DNA of 64,000 nt from Achromobacter pestifer (GTDB lineage: Bacteria; Pseudomonadota; Gammaproteobacteria; Burkholderiales; Burkholderiaceae_B): contig NZ_CADIJX010000006.1 of NCBI RefSeq assembly GCF_902859625.1, forward strand, positions 248,001 to 312,000, written 5' to 3'. Below, piece after piece: positions 9,027 to 19,043 of the stretch. The notes beneath the pieces were generated by a model that was not told the DNA's origin, searched no databases, and saw only the letters and a list, made by a program, of their open reading frames with translations. Both the position numbers and the translations under genes were made by a program. Positions within the stretch are counted from its first letter, which is position 1. Each line of letters begins with the position of its first letter.

Positions 9027-9473
9027 TCAGCTCGCCTGCACCGCGCGCAGGCGGGATTGGCTCTTTTCGATGCCCACGATTCCGCCGTCCTCGCCATGGT
9101 GGATGATCGAGATGCGGGCCCCGCGCAGTTGCTCAAGTTGGGCGGCTGTAACGCCAAAGCTCATGGCCAAGCGGCGGTCGGACAACGGTTTGATGGGCTT
9201 GCGGCGGTCCTTGCCGCCAAAGCGGCGGTGGTTGTACACGGCCCAGCCCACCAGTATCGCGGCATTGATCAGCGCCAGCAGCGCATAGGCCCACAGGGTG
9301 CGCACGGTGGGCAGGAATACGGGCCACAGCGATGCTTCGGGGCCGCCTGCGACACCGCGCAGGATGGCCACAATGCCCGAACCAAAAAGATAGACGAAGG
9401 CGAACCAGCCGACGGCGGTCAGGACAAGGTCGAACAGATAGCCCGCGCGCGAGCGTTGCGTGGTGATGATCAT
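9027..9473 (-). CDS. pgaD: PgaD, poly-GlcNAc synthase accessory subunit
   Basis: 148-residue inner-membrane protein with two helices ([23 protein letters not shown] and [21 protein letters not shown]) followed by a cytosolic tail, the PgaD layout. It partners PgaC; in Escherichia coli, c-di-GMP binds the PgaC/PgaD interface and activates polymerisation. Its start overlaps the pgaC stop as ATGA (9470-9473), so the two are made together. Last gene of the pgaABCD operon. The tail includes RRFGGKDRR, a basic patch just after the second helix. Confidence 0.88.
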   Translation of the reverse strand: MIITTQRSRAGYLFDLVLTAVGWFAFVYLFGSGIVAILRGVAGGPEASLWPVFLPTVRTLWAYALLALINAAILVGWAVYNHRRFGGKDRRKPIKPLSDRRLAMSFGVTAAQLEQLRGARISIIHHGEDGGIVGIEKSQSRLRAVQAS

Positions 9474-10807
9474 GATGCGTCCGGTGACTTGATGCCCCGG
9501 TCTGGGCTGGTCCAGCGCGCGCGCCGGGCCTGCTTGCGGAGCATGACTTTGGGAAAACTGACCAGCGTGGTGAAAAGGCTGACCATCCAGTAGGCCAGCG
9601 GATACCAGATGACCCAGTACAGCGCGCGGGTCAGGCCGGGTTCATACCGGCGGTCGATCAGGATGCTGACGACGAATTGCAGCAGGCACACCATCGCCAG
9701 CATCATGCCGGTGAAGGCAGGGGGCATCAGGCTGGCGATCTGCATGTGGTTGGGCAGCGTGACGAATTGGCTGAGCACCCAGAGCAGCACCGAAATCGCG
9801 AAGGCGAAGGACCAGGCCGTGGACAGGCAGAATTCCACCACCAGCGGCCACAGCCGGCGATGCCGCCAACTCCAGATGGAGCGCAGGTTCTTCAAGAAGA
9901 CTTCGGCGCCGCCCTGGGCCCAGCGCAAGCGTTGTTTCCACAGTCCGCGCAAGGTCTCGGGCATCAGGATCCAGCACAGTCCGCGCGGTTCGTAGAAGAT
10001 CGACCAGTGGTCGCGTTGCAGCTTCCAGCTGATGTCGATGTCTTCGGTGATCATGTCCAGGCTCCAGTAGCCCACGCGGTCCAATGCGGCGCGGCGGAAC
10101 GCGGCCACGACGCCGGAAACGGTGAACACCTGCCCGTATACCCGCTGGGTGCGCTTGATCAGGCCGATGATCGACGAGAACTCGCCGACTTGAATGCGGC
10201 CGATCAAGGTGGAGCGCGTGCGGATGCGGGGATTGCCGGTAACCGCGCCCACGCGCGGGTTGTCGATCAGCGGCGCCACCAGGTAGGCCGCCGCGTCCGG
10301 GTCCAGCACGGCGTCGCCGTCGATGCAGACCAGGTATTCGCTGCGGGCGGCCAGCGCGCCCATGCGCAGCGCCATCGCCTTGCCCTGGTTATGGGCCAGA
10401 TGCACGACGCGCAACTTCGGTTGCGATGCGGCCAGCCGGTCCAGCATGGCGGCGGTGCCGTCGGTGGAACCGTCATTGATGGCGATGACTTCAATGTGCG
10501 GGTAGTTCTGGCCCAGCGCGGCCAGCAGCGTTTCTTCTCCGTTGCCGGCTTCATTGAAGCAGGGCACCAGGATGGAGACCAATGGGTTGCCGACCAGCGC
10601 GGGCGGCGGATGGTCCTTGCCCCACTGCCAGTGCCGTTCCCAATGCCACCAGAAGTAGATGCCGCCGGCCATCCACATGCCGGACATGAACAGGGGATAG
10701 AAGAAGACGAAGCCCAGCAGCGCTTCTCCGGTCAGCATCAGCGTGAAACCGAAGGGAGCGCCAAGTACTGCGCAAAGGATTATCAGGGCGATCAGACGGT
10801 CGATCAT
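9470..10807 (-). CDS. pgaC: PgaC, poly-beta-1,6-N-acetylglucosamine synthase
   Basis: 445-residue family-2 glycosyltransferase that polymerises UDP-GlcNAc into biofilm polysaccharide at the inner membrane. Two N-terminal helices precede the catalytic domain, with [24 protein letters not shown], the [10 protein letters not shown] metal site, the TEDIDISW acceptor motif and QRLRWAQGG of processive synthases; three or four helices close the protein. The start at 10807 ([10 protein letters not shown]) overlaps the pgaB stop as ATGA; an earlier in-frame start at 10822 would lie inside pgaB. Activity is expected to depend on c-di-GMP together with PgaD. Confidence 0.95.
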   Translation of the reverse strand: MIDRLIALIILCAVLGAPFGFTLMLTGEALLGFVFFYPLFMSGMWMAGGIYFWWHWERHWQWGKDHPPPALVGNPLVSILVPCFNEAGNGEETLLAALGQNYPHIEVIAINDGSTDGTAAMLDRLAASQPKLRVVHLAHNQGKAMALRMGALAARSEYLVCIDGDAVLDPDAAAYLVAPLIDNPRVGAVTGNPRIRTRSTLIGRIQVGEFSSIIGLIKRTQRVYGQVFTVSGVVAAFRRAALDRVGYWSLDMITEDIDISWKLQRDHWSIFYEPRGLCWILMPETLRGLWKQRLRWAQGGAEVFLKNLRSIWSWRHRRLWPLVVEFCLSTAWSFAFAISVLLWVLSQFVTLPNHMQIASLMPPAFTGMMLAMVCLLQFVVSILIDRRYEPGLTRALYWVIWYPLAYWMVSLFTTLVSFPKVMLRKQARRARWTSPDRGIKSPDAS

Positions 10808-12837
10808 CGGATGGGATACCACGCTTCGGAGATGGCGGGCCGGATGCCTTGCAACCGGGGCTGGTCTTGCGAGAAGTCATCGGGGTAGTAGCCAAAGCTG
10901 GCGGCGCCGCGCCGTTGCAGGCGTTGCATCCAGCCGGCCAGCACGGCCGTGTCCACCGGGGTGGTTTCGGGCAGGCCGGGGCCCGTGCGCCAGTCGCGGC
11001 TTTGCAGTTCAAACACGGTCTTGTTCAGCGCACCCGGGCGGCTTGCAACGGCGTCAACCATCGAATCCAGCCACGTGTTTTCCTGGCCCTTGGGCACGTC
11101 TTCCATCAAAGGCATCGCCATCGGGGCGGTCCAGTCGTAGGCGCCCAGGAAGTCGTCCAGGTTCTGCGCGAACCAGGTCTCGGATTCGGGGTTCAAGATG
11201 GGTTGCGCGTAGATGTTGCGCGCCGTCTTGATTTGCGGCCCGCGCACCGCCCGCACGCGCTGCGTCAGCGTGGCGGTGAAATCCACCAGGGCGCGGCTCT
11301 TGAACCGGGTCCAGCGTTGCAGGGTGTCAGGGTCCGCGCGCAGTTCGGCGATGCTGCCGGGCAGGCCAGCCGCGCGATAGGCGGTCAGCGCGGCGGGGCT
11401 GGCATCTTCAAAGTCGGACAGCAAGGCGTCATCATGGAACAGCAGGCCGTCGAACATCGCATAGCGCGCCAGGTCCTCGTACAGGTCGCCGATGCGGGCG
11501 CGGGCGGTGGCGTCGAAGGGCGACAGGCGGCGGTACTGGTCGGGATCGGGTTGGGCGGGTTGGCCTTCCGGGTTCCAGCGGGTGACGCGCGGCAGGGATG
11601 GGTCCAGGTCGAACGCCAGCACCGGCATCCAGGCGTAGACCATGACGTTGGCGCGGTTCTTCAATTGCCAGGCCGCGCGGTTGAACAGGTCGGCGCGCAT
11701 GGGCAGCCAGCGGTTGGGGAAGTACACCGACTTCACCAGGCCATCGCCCTCGGGGTCCGCATAGGCTTGCAGGAACACGGTGTTGATCTGCATGTCCAGG
11801 ATGCGCTGCACCAGCTCGCCCAGATTGCGATCCGTCTGTGCGGGATCGGGGTCGTAGACGTAGTCCAGATCGATGTGCGCCACGCGCATGAAGGGGCTGG
11901 CTTCCATGCCGACCACGCTGTTGGCAAAGGGCCTGAGCGCGGGGTCGCTGGACAGCAGCAGCCGCGGCGTGGACATCAGGCGGCCCAGGCGGCCCGCGCC
12001 GTCTTCCAGCGTCAAGGCCAGTTGATAGCCGTGTTCGTCCGCGATGCGCAGCGTGGAGCCGCCTTCGGCGCCATAGGGCCAGACCCAGACACGCGGGGCC
12101 TTGCCGGTGACGCGGCGGATCTTGTCGGTGATGGCGGCCACGTCGCGGCTCATGCGGGCGTTGAATTCGGCCTCGGTTTCATATTGGCGGGTTTGCGCGT
12201 TGTAGGCGCGGATGGCCGCGGCGGGTTCGGTATTGCCCTGAGGATTGGCCAGTGCGCCGTAGTGGGACGCATTGGTGTGCGCGGCGATCTCCACCAGTCC
12301 GGACTGGGAGATCTCGCGGATCTCATCCCAATTCAGGAATCGCTGGCGTGCCTCGGGGCTGCCGCCGAAGTCCACCGGTTGGTTGGCAGGCGTATCCATC
12401 CAGATGCCGACGGGGGCCAGCAGCGCCGGCCATCGGTAGGCTTTCAGAATCGGCAGCACCCGTGTGTAGAAGCTGCGGTAGCCGTCGTCGAACGACAGCA
12501 GCACGGCGCGTTCGGGCAGGGGCTGGCCGCCCTGGCGAGCCGCCAGGATCTGGTCGACGGACACGGCCTGGTAGCCGTTGGCGCGCAGCCAGGCCAGCTG
12601 ATCCACCAGCCGGTCGGTGCGTACGCTGAGGAAGCTCTGGTCCGGGTCATCGTCTTCGACGTCGTGATAGGCCAGCACCAGGAACTGGTCGGGTTTCCAG
12701 GGCTGTTCCGCGGCGGCGACGGGGCGCTCGGCCGGTGGCGTGTAGACGGGGATGTCCTTGGCGCAGGCGGTCAGGGCCAGGATGATCAGCAGCAGCAAGC
12801 TTGCCAGGATCAAGCGGGTAGAGGTGTTAAGCGGCAT
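10804..12837 (-). CDS. pgaB: PgaB, poly-GlcNAc de-N-acetylase/hydrolase lipoprotein
   Basis: 677-residue outer-membrane lipoprotein: signal peptide [18 protein letters not shown] with the lipobox Cys at about residue 25. The N-terminal carbohydrate esterase 4 domain has [10 protein letters not shown] and [10 protein letters not shown] (metal-binding and catalytic Asp/His). The long C-terminal domain, from about residue 310 ([12 protein letters not shown]), is the glycoside-hydrolase-like domain of PgaB. It partly deacetylates the polymer in the periplasm so that PgaA can export it. The start at 12837 leaves 32 bases after the pgaA stop; the open frame continues upstream inside pgaA, but only this Met yields a signal peptide. 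Confidence 0.95.
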   Translation of the reverse strand: MPLNTSTRLILASLLLLIILALTACAKDIPVYTPPAERPVAAAEQPWKPDQFLVLAYHDVEDDDPDQSFLSVRTDRLVDQLAWLRANGYQAVSVDQILAARQGGQPLPERAVLLSFDDGYRSFYTRVLPILKAYRWPALLAPVGIWMDTPANQPVDFGGSPEARQRFLNWDEIREISQSGLVEIAAHTNASHYGALANPQGNTEPAAAIRAYNAQTRQYETEAEFNARMSRDVAAITDKIRRVTGKAPRVWVWPYGAEGGSTLRIADEHGYQLALTLEDGAGRLGRLMSTPRLLLSSDPALRPFANSVVGMEASPFMRVAHIDLDYVYDPDPAQTDRNLGELVQRILDMQINTVFLQAYADPEGDGLVKSVYFPNRWLPMRADLFNRAAWQLKNRANVMVYAWMPVLAFDLDPSLPRVTRWNPEGQPAQPDPDQYRRLSPFDATARARIGDLYEDLARYAMFDGLLFHDDALLSDFEDASPAALTAYRAAGLPGSIAELRADPDTLQRWTRFKSRALVDFTATLTQRVRAVRGPQIKTARNIYAQPILNPESETWFAQNLDDFLGAYDWTAPMAMPLMEDVPKGQENTWLDSMVDAVASRPGALNKTVFELQSRDWRTGPGLPETTPVDTAVLAGWMQRLQRRGAASFGYYPDDFSQDQPRLQGIRPAISEAWYPIR

Positions 12838-12869
12838 GACGGGTTCTGGGTCCAGGTTCGGATGGAGGT

Positions 12870-15341
12870 TCAGAAGCGGTAGGCAAGGTCGAACACGATG
12901 CGCAGTTCGCGTTCGCGTACGCCGTCGTAAGGGCGGCTGATGCCGGTGACCATCGCGCCCATGTCCAGCACATCGTTGGCGCGGTAGCGTTGGCCGTAGC
13001 CCAGTGCCATGACACCGCCGGTGCCATAGCCTTGCTGGCTGTATGTGCCGGCGCCCAGGGTGCCGATCTGTTCCCAAGCGGTTTCGTAGCGGCGATAAAG
13101 CGTGTGCGTCACGCGCACGCCGGGCACCGCCATGAAGTCGGCGCTGGGGTTGAAGTAGGGCGCGTCGTCGCGCGTATTGCGCTGCGACGACAGGTCCAGT
13201 TCCAGGTCGGCCTTCAGGTGCGGGGCGGTGTAGATGCGTTCGCGGCCGTTCAGGCCCAGTTCCCAGCGGCTGTTGCCGTCGCTGAAATGCGAGGGGGCCA
13301 GCGATAGCGTCCATTCGCGCCGTTCGTTGGCACGCCAGCGGACAAACCCCGTCAGACGATTGGACGAGATGTCGTTGGTCAAGGCGCGCAGCGGGGTGTC
13401 GCGCGACATGATTTCGCCCGACCCGCCGATTTGCCAGTGGTCGTCCAGGTCGTAGGCGGCCGATAGGCGCACGCCGGGTTTGACGCCGTGGCCGTAATCA
13501 TGGGTGGAGACTTCGCCTTCGACGGTCAGGTCGCGTCCGCGCCATTCCACGCCCGTGCGCAGCCAGCGGTAATTGCCGCGGCCTCCCTCGAAGTCGCCAG
13601 TGGCATAGCCGCCGCCGCCGAACACGCGCCAGTTGTAATCGATGGGCGCCGAATAGAGCACGGCGTCGATGCCGAAATCGCCGTTGCCGTTGACGGGGCT
13701 GTCCGAGGCCAGTCCGCGATAACCGCTGATGCGCAGTTCGGCCTTGTTGTGCACTTCCCATTCGCGAGCCAGGCGGCGGCTGGTCAGGTTTTCAGGCGCA
13801 CGGGCCAGTGTGTCCTGCGACAGGGCTTCCACCTGCCTCCATTCCTGTAGATCCAACGCGGTGAAGCCTTGGCCGTTTTCCACCGCCAGACTGCGGGGCG
13901 CCTGGGTTTCGGCCATCTTCAATTCGGCTTCCGAGGCGCGTGGCAGGGAACGCGCGCGGCGAACGGTGGCCAGGTCGGTGCGCAGGCCGGAATTGTTGGG
14001 GGCATTGGCAACCATCTCCTCCAGGCGTTGCTGCGCGGCGACGGTGTCGTCGGCTTGCAGGCGGGCGGCGGCAAGTGTCTGGCTGCTTTCCAGGTTCAGG
14101 TCGTTGGGCATGCGTGTCGCCTGGCCCTTGTAGTACAGCCAGGGGGCGTAGCCGGATTGCACGGCTTCGGTCACGGCGCCCGTCTTGTCGAATTGCTCGC
14201 CTTCCGCCAGTGCGTAGTAGCGGCCGGTCTGGTTGGCTAGACGCTGTTCAGGGTCGTCCTTGTCGAAGGCCTCGTCGACGGCCACTTGTTCATAGAGGTC
14301 GCGGGCGCGCTCGGGCTGGCGCTGGTATAGATAGGCCGCTGCCACATCGTTCAGGGCATAACGCGGCACATTGACGCCTTCGGCAGTCAGGGCTTCGTAT
14401 TCCTGGGTCAATTCCGCCATGCGCACGCGGGCGTGCAGCGCATGCAGGCGGTCGATCCGGGCGCGCACCACTGCATCGCGTGCCGCGTCGCCCAGTTGCC
14501 GCCAGGCCGGAATCAGTTCGTCGTAGCGCGCCAGCGCCCGGTCGGCGATGGCGAACCGTTCGGCTTCGCTACGGGTGGGCATGGCCGCCAACCGCACCTG
14601 CTGGGCCAGCGCATCGGCCTCGAAGCCCCGCATCTGCGCGGCATTGAACAGATCGGGATGCCGTTGTGCGTGCTCCAGCGCCGTGTCGGCCATGCGAGCC
14701 CGTTGCAGCGCATGGATGTACTCGCGCTGGACGGCCGGGGAGTCGGGCGCGATGCCCTGGGCCAGATCCATCTGGTGCAAGGCTTCGAAAGGCTGGCCCT
14801 GCCGGGCGTGGACATAGCCCAACGCCAGGCGCGCGTCGGCGTTGCGGGGCTGGCGTGCCACCCATTTCTGGCCGGCGGTTTCAGCGGCGTCGAACTGGCC
14901 CGCATCCGCGAGGGTCATGATTTCGCCAGCGGCGAAGGCCGCCTGCCCGGGGTGGCGGCGCAGCCCGTCGCGAAAGACGCTCAGGGCTTGCGGCCAGCGC
15001 TGTTCATCGCGATAGGCGCGGGCCACCGCCAACTGCACGTCGGCGGGTAGGACTGCGCCGGCCGGCAGTGATTCATAGGCGGCGATGGCCTCGGCAGGCT
15101 TGCCGGCCCAGCCGGCGATGACGATGTGGTCGCGGACGGCGCGCGCGCCGCCGGCAGTTCCCTGTTGGCGCAGCATGGCCAGCGCGGGCTCGTAATCGCC
15201 GGCGCGGGCGCGAATGATCAAGGTGTCGTAGTCATCCGCCGGCCCGCTAAGCGCCAGGGCGGGGGCCAGGGCCGCACAGGCCGCCAGCATGCGCAGTGTC
15301 GATCGGGCAACCCGGGGTTGCTTGGGTCCGTTGATTTGCAT
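12870..15341 (-). CDS. pgaA: PgaA, poly-GlcNAc outer-membrane export porin
   Basis: 823-residue protein: N-terminal signal (about residues 1-32, AACAALAPALALSG), a long TPR superhelix (about 40-510), then a C-terminal 16-strand beta-barrel (about 520-823) ending in the aromatic residue F (LAYRF), as expected for Bam-assembled outer-membrane proteins. It secretes the deacetylated polymer after PgaB. First gene of pgaABCD. A GGAAG stands eight bases before the ATG, and a CsrA-like site overlaps the start. A TTGACA element about 280 bases upstream suggests a long leader. Confidence 0.93.
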   Translation of the reverse strand: MQINGPKQPRVARSTLRMLAACAALAPALALSGPADDYDTLIIRARAGDYEPALAMLRQQGTAGGARAVRDHIVIAGWAGKPAEAIAAYESLPAGAVLPADVQLAVARAYRDEQRWPQALSVFRDGLRRHPGQAAFAAGEIMTLADAGQFDAAETAGQKWVARQPRNADARLALGYVHARQGQPFEALHQMDLAQGIAPDSPAVQREYIHALQRARMADTALEHAQRHPDLFNAAQMRGFEADALAQQVRLAAMPTRSEAERFAIADRALARYDELIPAWRQLGDAARDAVVRARIDRLHALHARVRMAELTQEYEALTAEGVNVPRYALNDVAAAYLYQRQPERARDLYEQVAVDEAFDKDDPEQRLANQTGRYYALAEGEQFDKTGAVTEAVQSGYAPWLYYKGQATRMPNDLNLESSQTLAAARLQADDTVAAQQRLEEMVANAPNNSGLRTDLATVRRARSLPRASEAELKMAETQAPRSLAVENGQGFTALDLQEWRQVEALSQDTLARAPENLTSRRLAREWEVHNKAELRISGYRGLASDSPVNGNGDFGIDAVLYSAPIDYNWRVFGGGGYATGDFEGGRGNYRWLRTGVEWRGRDLTVEGEVSTHDYGHGVKPGVRLSAAYDLDDHWQIGGSGEIMSRDTPLRALTNDISSNRLTGFVRWRANERREWTLSLAPSHFSDGNSRWELGLNGRERIYTAPHLKADLELDLSSQRNTRDDAPYFNPSADFMAVPGVRVTHTLYRRYETAWEQIGTLGAGTYSQQGYGTGGVMALGYGQRYRANDVLDMGAMVTGISRPYDGVRERELRIVFDLAYRF

Positions 15342-15350
15342 CCGTTGTAC
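15338..15350 (-). promoter_or_regulatory. Possible CsrA/RsmA site at the pgaA start
   Basis: Read on the minus strand, GTACAACGGATGC spans the start codon and resembles the CsrA consensus RUACARGGAUGU with one extra base. Two more GGA motifs lie just upstream (about 15352-15354 and 15382-15384), one of them within the ribosome-binding site. In E. coli, CsrA represses pgaA by binding several GGA sites in its leader, so the arrangement is suggestive. Not proven from sequence. Confidence 0.35.
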
Positions 15351-15897
15351 TTCCGCAGTTGCGACTCGGGATGTTCATGGCTCCGCCGCCCTGCGGGCGC
15401 GCTGGCGGAATAACCGGCAGCGATACGAGAGGCGCGCAAAGGCACCTTCGGATGGGGAGATGAACATGTGGTTTGGACTGCGCGGCGCCCGCTGTGGGGA
15501 CCTTCGCACGCGCGCTGAGGCGGTGCATGGCTAGTACGCGCCACGCCCGTAGGGCGTGTTCGAGGAGCTTCTTGCGGCTCTTGCGACAGGTTGGACTGTA
15601 GGGGTTTTTTGAAGTTTTAACTGTCAATTACTGCAAAGAGGGATCCCGCCGCGTTGCCCTTGGCGTATTCTTCGACGCATGTCGCGCTATCGTCCTGGCG
15701 CGAGAGTTAAAGGTTCTGGACAAGTCGCAATCGCCTCACGGCGGCCTTCGGCCGTCTTGAGGGTTGGCGTCCATTCGTCCTGGTGGTAACAAAAAGCATC
15801 AAAAATGCTGACGTGTAACGCAGCTCCCCTTACGAACCCAGTGCAACGGCAGTTCCAAGCGACGGCAAACGCCTGAAGGCGCGACCCGGCAAATACC
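15342..15897. other. Divergent regulatory region of pgaABCD and the diguanylate cyclase gene
   Basis: 556 bases without a supported gene, between the divergent pgaA and cyclase starts. On the minus strand a perfect TTGACA (15622-15627) is followed by an A/T-rich spacer and a poor -10 (CCTACA-like near 15600), which would give a leader of roughly 250 nt for pgaA. Other items seen are a strong hairpin at 15734-15762, an ACGCCC/GGGCGT repeat near 15543-15557 and a small AGCAT/ATGCT hairpin at 15795-15809. No ORF here has a ribosome site or protein-like composition. A long structured leader would fit post-transcriptional control of pga. Confidence 0.6.
15734..15762. other. Strong isolated hairpin
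   Basis: Thirteen pairs with one mismatch and one G-U pair (CCTCA arm at 15734-15738, TGAGG at 15758-15762, inner GGCC-TTC-GGCC). There is no T-run on either side, so it is not a classical terminator. It may be a leader RNA structure or a binding-site dyad upstream of the diguanylate cyclase gene. Confidence 0.45.
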
Positions 15898-17127
15898 ATG
15901 ACGACTTCCTTGTTCTTCTTGATGTGGGGGCTGGCCACGGCGCTGGCGCTACCTTTGCTGTTGCCATTCCAGGCGCGCGGCGTGGGCGGCGTCCAGGCGT
16001 TCATCGTGGCCAATGCGTTGGCTGTGCTGTCGATGCTGTCTTATGCGTCCGCCCAGATCATGCCGCCCGCCGTGTATGTGATGGTGTCCAACACCGCATG
16101 GGTCTGCGCCATGGGCTTGGTCTATGTGGGTGTGAGGCAGTTCTTCGGCCTGCGCCCGCACGTTGTCCGCACCGTGGGCCTCTCTGCGTTGTGCCTGCTG
16201 GCATTTGCCTTGCTGTTGTACGGTCACGACAACCAGGGCATGCGGATGGTGCTGTTTTCCGCCTATACGTGCGTGCTCATGGTGATGACTGGCCGAGTGA
16301 TCCACCAGCAGCGCAAGCAAATCCAGACTCGCGGCGTGACGCTCTATCTGATGTTGGCGATCCTTGGCTTGGCTGCCCTGCACGCATTGCGGGTGGTGGT
16401 ATACGGCACAGGCCTGGAGCCGCCGATTTCCCTGCTACAGCCGTCGACCTGGGGGCTGTTCTTCATTGTGTGCGGATCGGCTACGGTGCCGGCGTTGTTT
16501 CTGGCCCTGCTGCTGCTGATCCAGACCTCCCTGTCGGAGCAAATGCAGGCGGCGCTGACGTTCGACAGCCTGACCCGTGCGTATTCACGCCGCAGCATCC
16601 TGGATGAACTGGACCATGAGTTGCAGCGTTGCAGCCGAATGGCCGGCCAATTGGCGGTACTGGTGCTGGACATCGACCATTTCAAGTCGGTCAATGACCG
16701 CTACGGCCATGCGGGCGGCGACACGGCGTTGCGCCACTACGCGCAAGTGGTGCAGAACGCGGTGCGCAGTTCCGACCGTTTCGGCAGGTTGGGCGGGGAG
16801 GAGTTCGTGCTGTTGATGTACGACTGTGATCCCGCGCGAGCGTTGATCCAGGCGCAGCGGGTATGCGATGCGCTGCGGGATTCGCCGCTTTATTTGCAGG
16901 GGGTCGAAGTGCGGATGACGACCAGCGGCGGCCTGACGTCCTACCAACAGGGCGACAGCGCCGATGTGATCCTGGCGCGTGCGGACGTGGCGCTGTACCG
17001 CGCGAAGGAGCAGGGGCGCGACCGTGTGGAGATGGCTTTTGTGGGTCTTGGCGCGGGCCGTCTGGCCAGCGGCGCGACAGTGGCGGCCAACGTGCGGTTG
17101 GCCGCCCAGGATGCGTCGGGAGACTAG
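15898..17127 (+). CDS. Membrane diguanylate cyclase (GGDEF)
   Basis: 409-residue inner-membrane enzyme making c-di-GMP from two GTP. Six or seven helices fill residues 1-215, forming a membrane sensor that resembles no named domain I can identify. The GGDEF domain follows (about 220-385), with FDSLTRAYSRRSIL at its start, DIDHFKSVNDRYGHAGGD, the active-site GGEEF (about residue 299) and ALYRAKEQGRDRVE. An RxxD inhibitory site (RSSD) lies exactly five residues before GGEEF, so feedback inhibition is likely. It is divergent from pgaABCD, whose PgaCD synthase is c-di-GMP-activated in other species. Its stop overlaps that of the convergent peptidase gene by four bases. Confidence 0.9.
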   Translation: MTTSLFFLMWGLATALALPLLLPFQARGVGGVQAFIVANALAVLSMLSYASAQIMPPAVYVMVSNTAWVCAMGLVYVGVRQFFGLRPHVVRTVGLSALCLLAFALLLYGHDNQGMRMVLFSAYTCVLMVMTGRVIHQQRKQIQTRGVTLYLMLAILGLAALHALRVVVYGTGLEPPISLLQPSTWGLFFIVCGSATVPALFLALLLLIQTSLSEQMQAALTFDSLTRAYSRRSILDELDHELQRCSRMAGQLAVLVLDIDHFKSVNDRYGHAGGDTALRHYAQVVQNAVRSSDRFGRLGGEEFVLLMYDCDPARALIQAQRVCDALRDSPLYLQGVEVRMTTSGGLTSYQQGDSADVILARADVALYRAKEQGRDRVEMAFVGLGAGRLASGATVAANVRLAAQDASGD

Positions 17128-19043
17128 GGTTTGAGGTGTTCCGTCAGGAACTTCTCCATCGCTTCATAGAACTCGAACTTGTTCTCGTCGTTGTGGAAGC
17201 CGTGGCCTTCGTTGTCCTTGACCATGTATTCCACTTCGACGCCGCGCGCCTTCAGCGCCTTGACCATCTGATCGCTTTCGTCCTTGTTGACGCGCGGATC
17301 CTTGGCGCCTTGCGCGATGAACAGCGGCGTCTTGATCTTGTCCGCATGCAACGCGGGTGAGGTGGCCGCCAGCCTGTCCTTGTCGCGTTCGGGGTGGCCC
17401 ACCATGTCCTGCATCTTGTCCAGCATGGGCTTCCAGTACGGTGGAATCGACTTCATGAACGTGAACAGGTTCGACACGCCCACGTAGTCCACGGCGGCGG
17501 CGTAGAGATCGGGCGTGAACGTCACGCCCGCCAGGGTGGCATAACCGCCGTAGCTGGCGCCGTAGATGCCGATGCGCTTCGGATCGGCGATGCCTTGTTG
17601 AATCAGCCACTGGACGCCGTCAGTGATGTCGTCCTGCATTTTCAGGCCCCATTGCCCGAAGCTGGCTTCCCAGAAGGCGCGGCCGTAGCCGGTCGAGCCG
17701 CGGAAATTCATCTGTAGCACGCAGAATCCGCGGTTGGCCAGGAATTGGGTTTCGGGGTTGTAGCCCCAGCCGTCGCGCGCCCACGGGCCGCCGTGCGGAT
17801 TCACGATGCAAGGCAGGTTCTTGGGCGAGCGGCCGGCGGGCAATGTCAGGTAGCCGTGAATGGTCAGGCCGTCGCGGCTTTGGTAGCTGATCGGGCGCAC
17901 CTGTGACATGTCGGCTTCGGGAATGGCCGGATTGATGTCGGCCAGCTTGGTCAGCGTGTCGGTGGTGGCGTCGTAGATGTAGCGCGAGCCAGGTGTGCGG
18001 TCGTTGTAGGCGGCGACGATGAACTTGTTTTCGTCGCGGTTGGTGCCTTGCAATGCGATGTCATAGCCCTTCAGCTTTTCCGACAGCGTCTTGTACAGCG
18101 TTTCGGACTGAGCATCGAAGAACTTGTATTGCGGCTTGTCGGTCTGGTAGGCGGCCAGCGTCAGCACGCGGCGCTTGCGCGAGTAACCGGCGCCGTCCAG
18201 GTCGACCGTGTCCGGCGTGAAGACTTCTTCCTCGGCGTCGGGCTTGGCCGGGTCGATGACCACCAACGACAGCTTGTCGCGGCCGCGGTTGCTGAGCGCG
18301 TAGATCTTCTTGTCGTCGAAAGTGAAGAACGATGGGCTGACGCTGGTGCGGTAATCGGTCGTGATCAGCGGACGGAATTCAGAGGCTTCGTCGTCGCGGT
18401 AGAGCAGGGTGGTGTTCAGGCCGTCGCTGGTGACGGCGGCGCGGACCTTGCCCGCGTGGTCTGTCTGCCAGCCGACGATGTTGCCCGGGTTCTGCGCCAC
18501 CAGCACGGCGGCGCCGGTATGGACGTTGACGCGGTAGACGTCGAAGACTTCCGGGTTGCGCTGGTTGTGGCTGATCAGGACGTGGTCGGGATCGTCTTCC
18601 AGATCGTCTTCGATGCTGGCGCGGGCGCCTTCATACGGCGTCAGATCGGTGATCTTGCCGGTCTTGGCGTTGACGGCCAACACGTGATAGTTCTCGTCGC
18701 CGCCGAAGTCCTTCTGATAGAGCAGGACGTCGCCGCCCTTCCAGAAGTAGTTGCTGATGTCGCGGGCGGTTTCGCTGGTCAGTTGGCGGGGTTCGCCCAC
18801 CAGCTTGCTGCCTTCCAGCGGTTGCACATAGATGTTCATGCGGGCGGGCTTGCCGTCCACGCTGGTGGGCTGCATGAAGGCCAGCGTCTGGCCGTCTTCG
18901 GCCATGCGGAAGAAGCCGCGTTCCGGATTGCGGAAGAAATCCTTCAGGGGGTAGGCGCGGGGCGGCGGGGGAGTGGCGCAGCCGCCCAGAGTGGTGCCGA
19001 CGATGCTGGCGGCGAGAACGGTGCGCGTCATGAATGAGAACAA
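17124..19043 (-). CDS. S9-family prolyl oligopeptidase-like lipoprotein
   Basis: 639-residue peptidase with an N-terminal beta-propeller (about residues 40-370) and a C-terminal alpha/beta-hydrolase domain. The catalytic Ser is in GASYGG (about residue 485), the Asp in GAKDPRVN and the His in EGHGFHND. The N-terminus (TVLAASIVGTTLGGCATP) has a lipobox, so it should be a lipid-anchored envelope protein. I take TTG at 19043 as the start because a GGAGG lies seven bases before it; the first ATG (19031) would be 19 bases from that site. Family members cleave short peptides, often after Pro or Ala. Confidence 0.88.
   Translation of the reverse strand: MFSFMTRTVLAASIVGTTLGGCATPPPPRAYPLKDFFRNPERGFFRMAEDGQTLAFMQPTSVDGKPARMNIYVQPLEGSKLVGEPRQLTSETARDISNYFWKGGDVLLYQKDFGGDENYHVLAVNAKTGKITDLTPYEGARASIEDDLEDDPDHVLISHNQRNPEVFDVYRVNVHTGAAVLVAQNPGNIVGWQTDHAGKVRAAVTSDGLNTTLLYRDDEASEFRPLITTDYRTSVSPSFFTFDDKKIYALSNRGRDKLSLVVIDPAKPDAEEEVFTPDTVDLDGAGYSRKRRVLTLAAYQTDKPQYKFFDAQSETLYKTLSEKLKGYDIALQGTNRDENKFIVAAYNDRTPGSRYIYDATTDTLTKLADINPAIPEADMSQVRPISYQSRDGLTIHGYLTLPAGRSPKNLPCIVNPHGGPWARDGWGYNPETQFLANRGFCVLQMNFRGSTGYGRAFWEASFGQWGLKMQDDITDGVQWLIQQGIADPKRIGIYGASYGGYATLAGVTFTPDLYAAAVDYVGVSNLFTFMKSIPPYWKPMLDKMQDMVGHPERDKDRLAATSPALHADKIKTPLFIAQGAKDPRVNKDESDQMVKALKARGVEVEYMVKDNEGHGFHNDENKFEFYEAMEKFLTEHLKP

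Noticed and set aside
10849-12882. 677-residue plus-strand open frame opposite pgaB
   Set aside because: Antisense to a clearly coding gene. It is rich in His, Gly, Gln and Arg with no motif, the usual artefact in GC-rich DNA.
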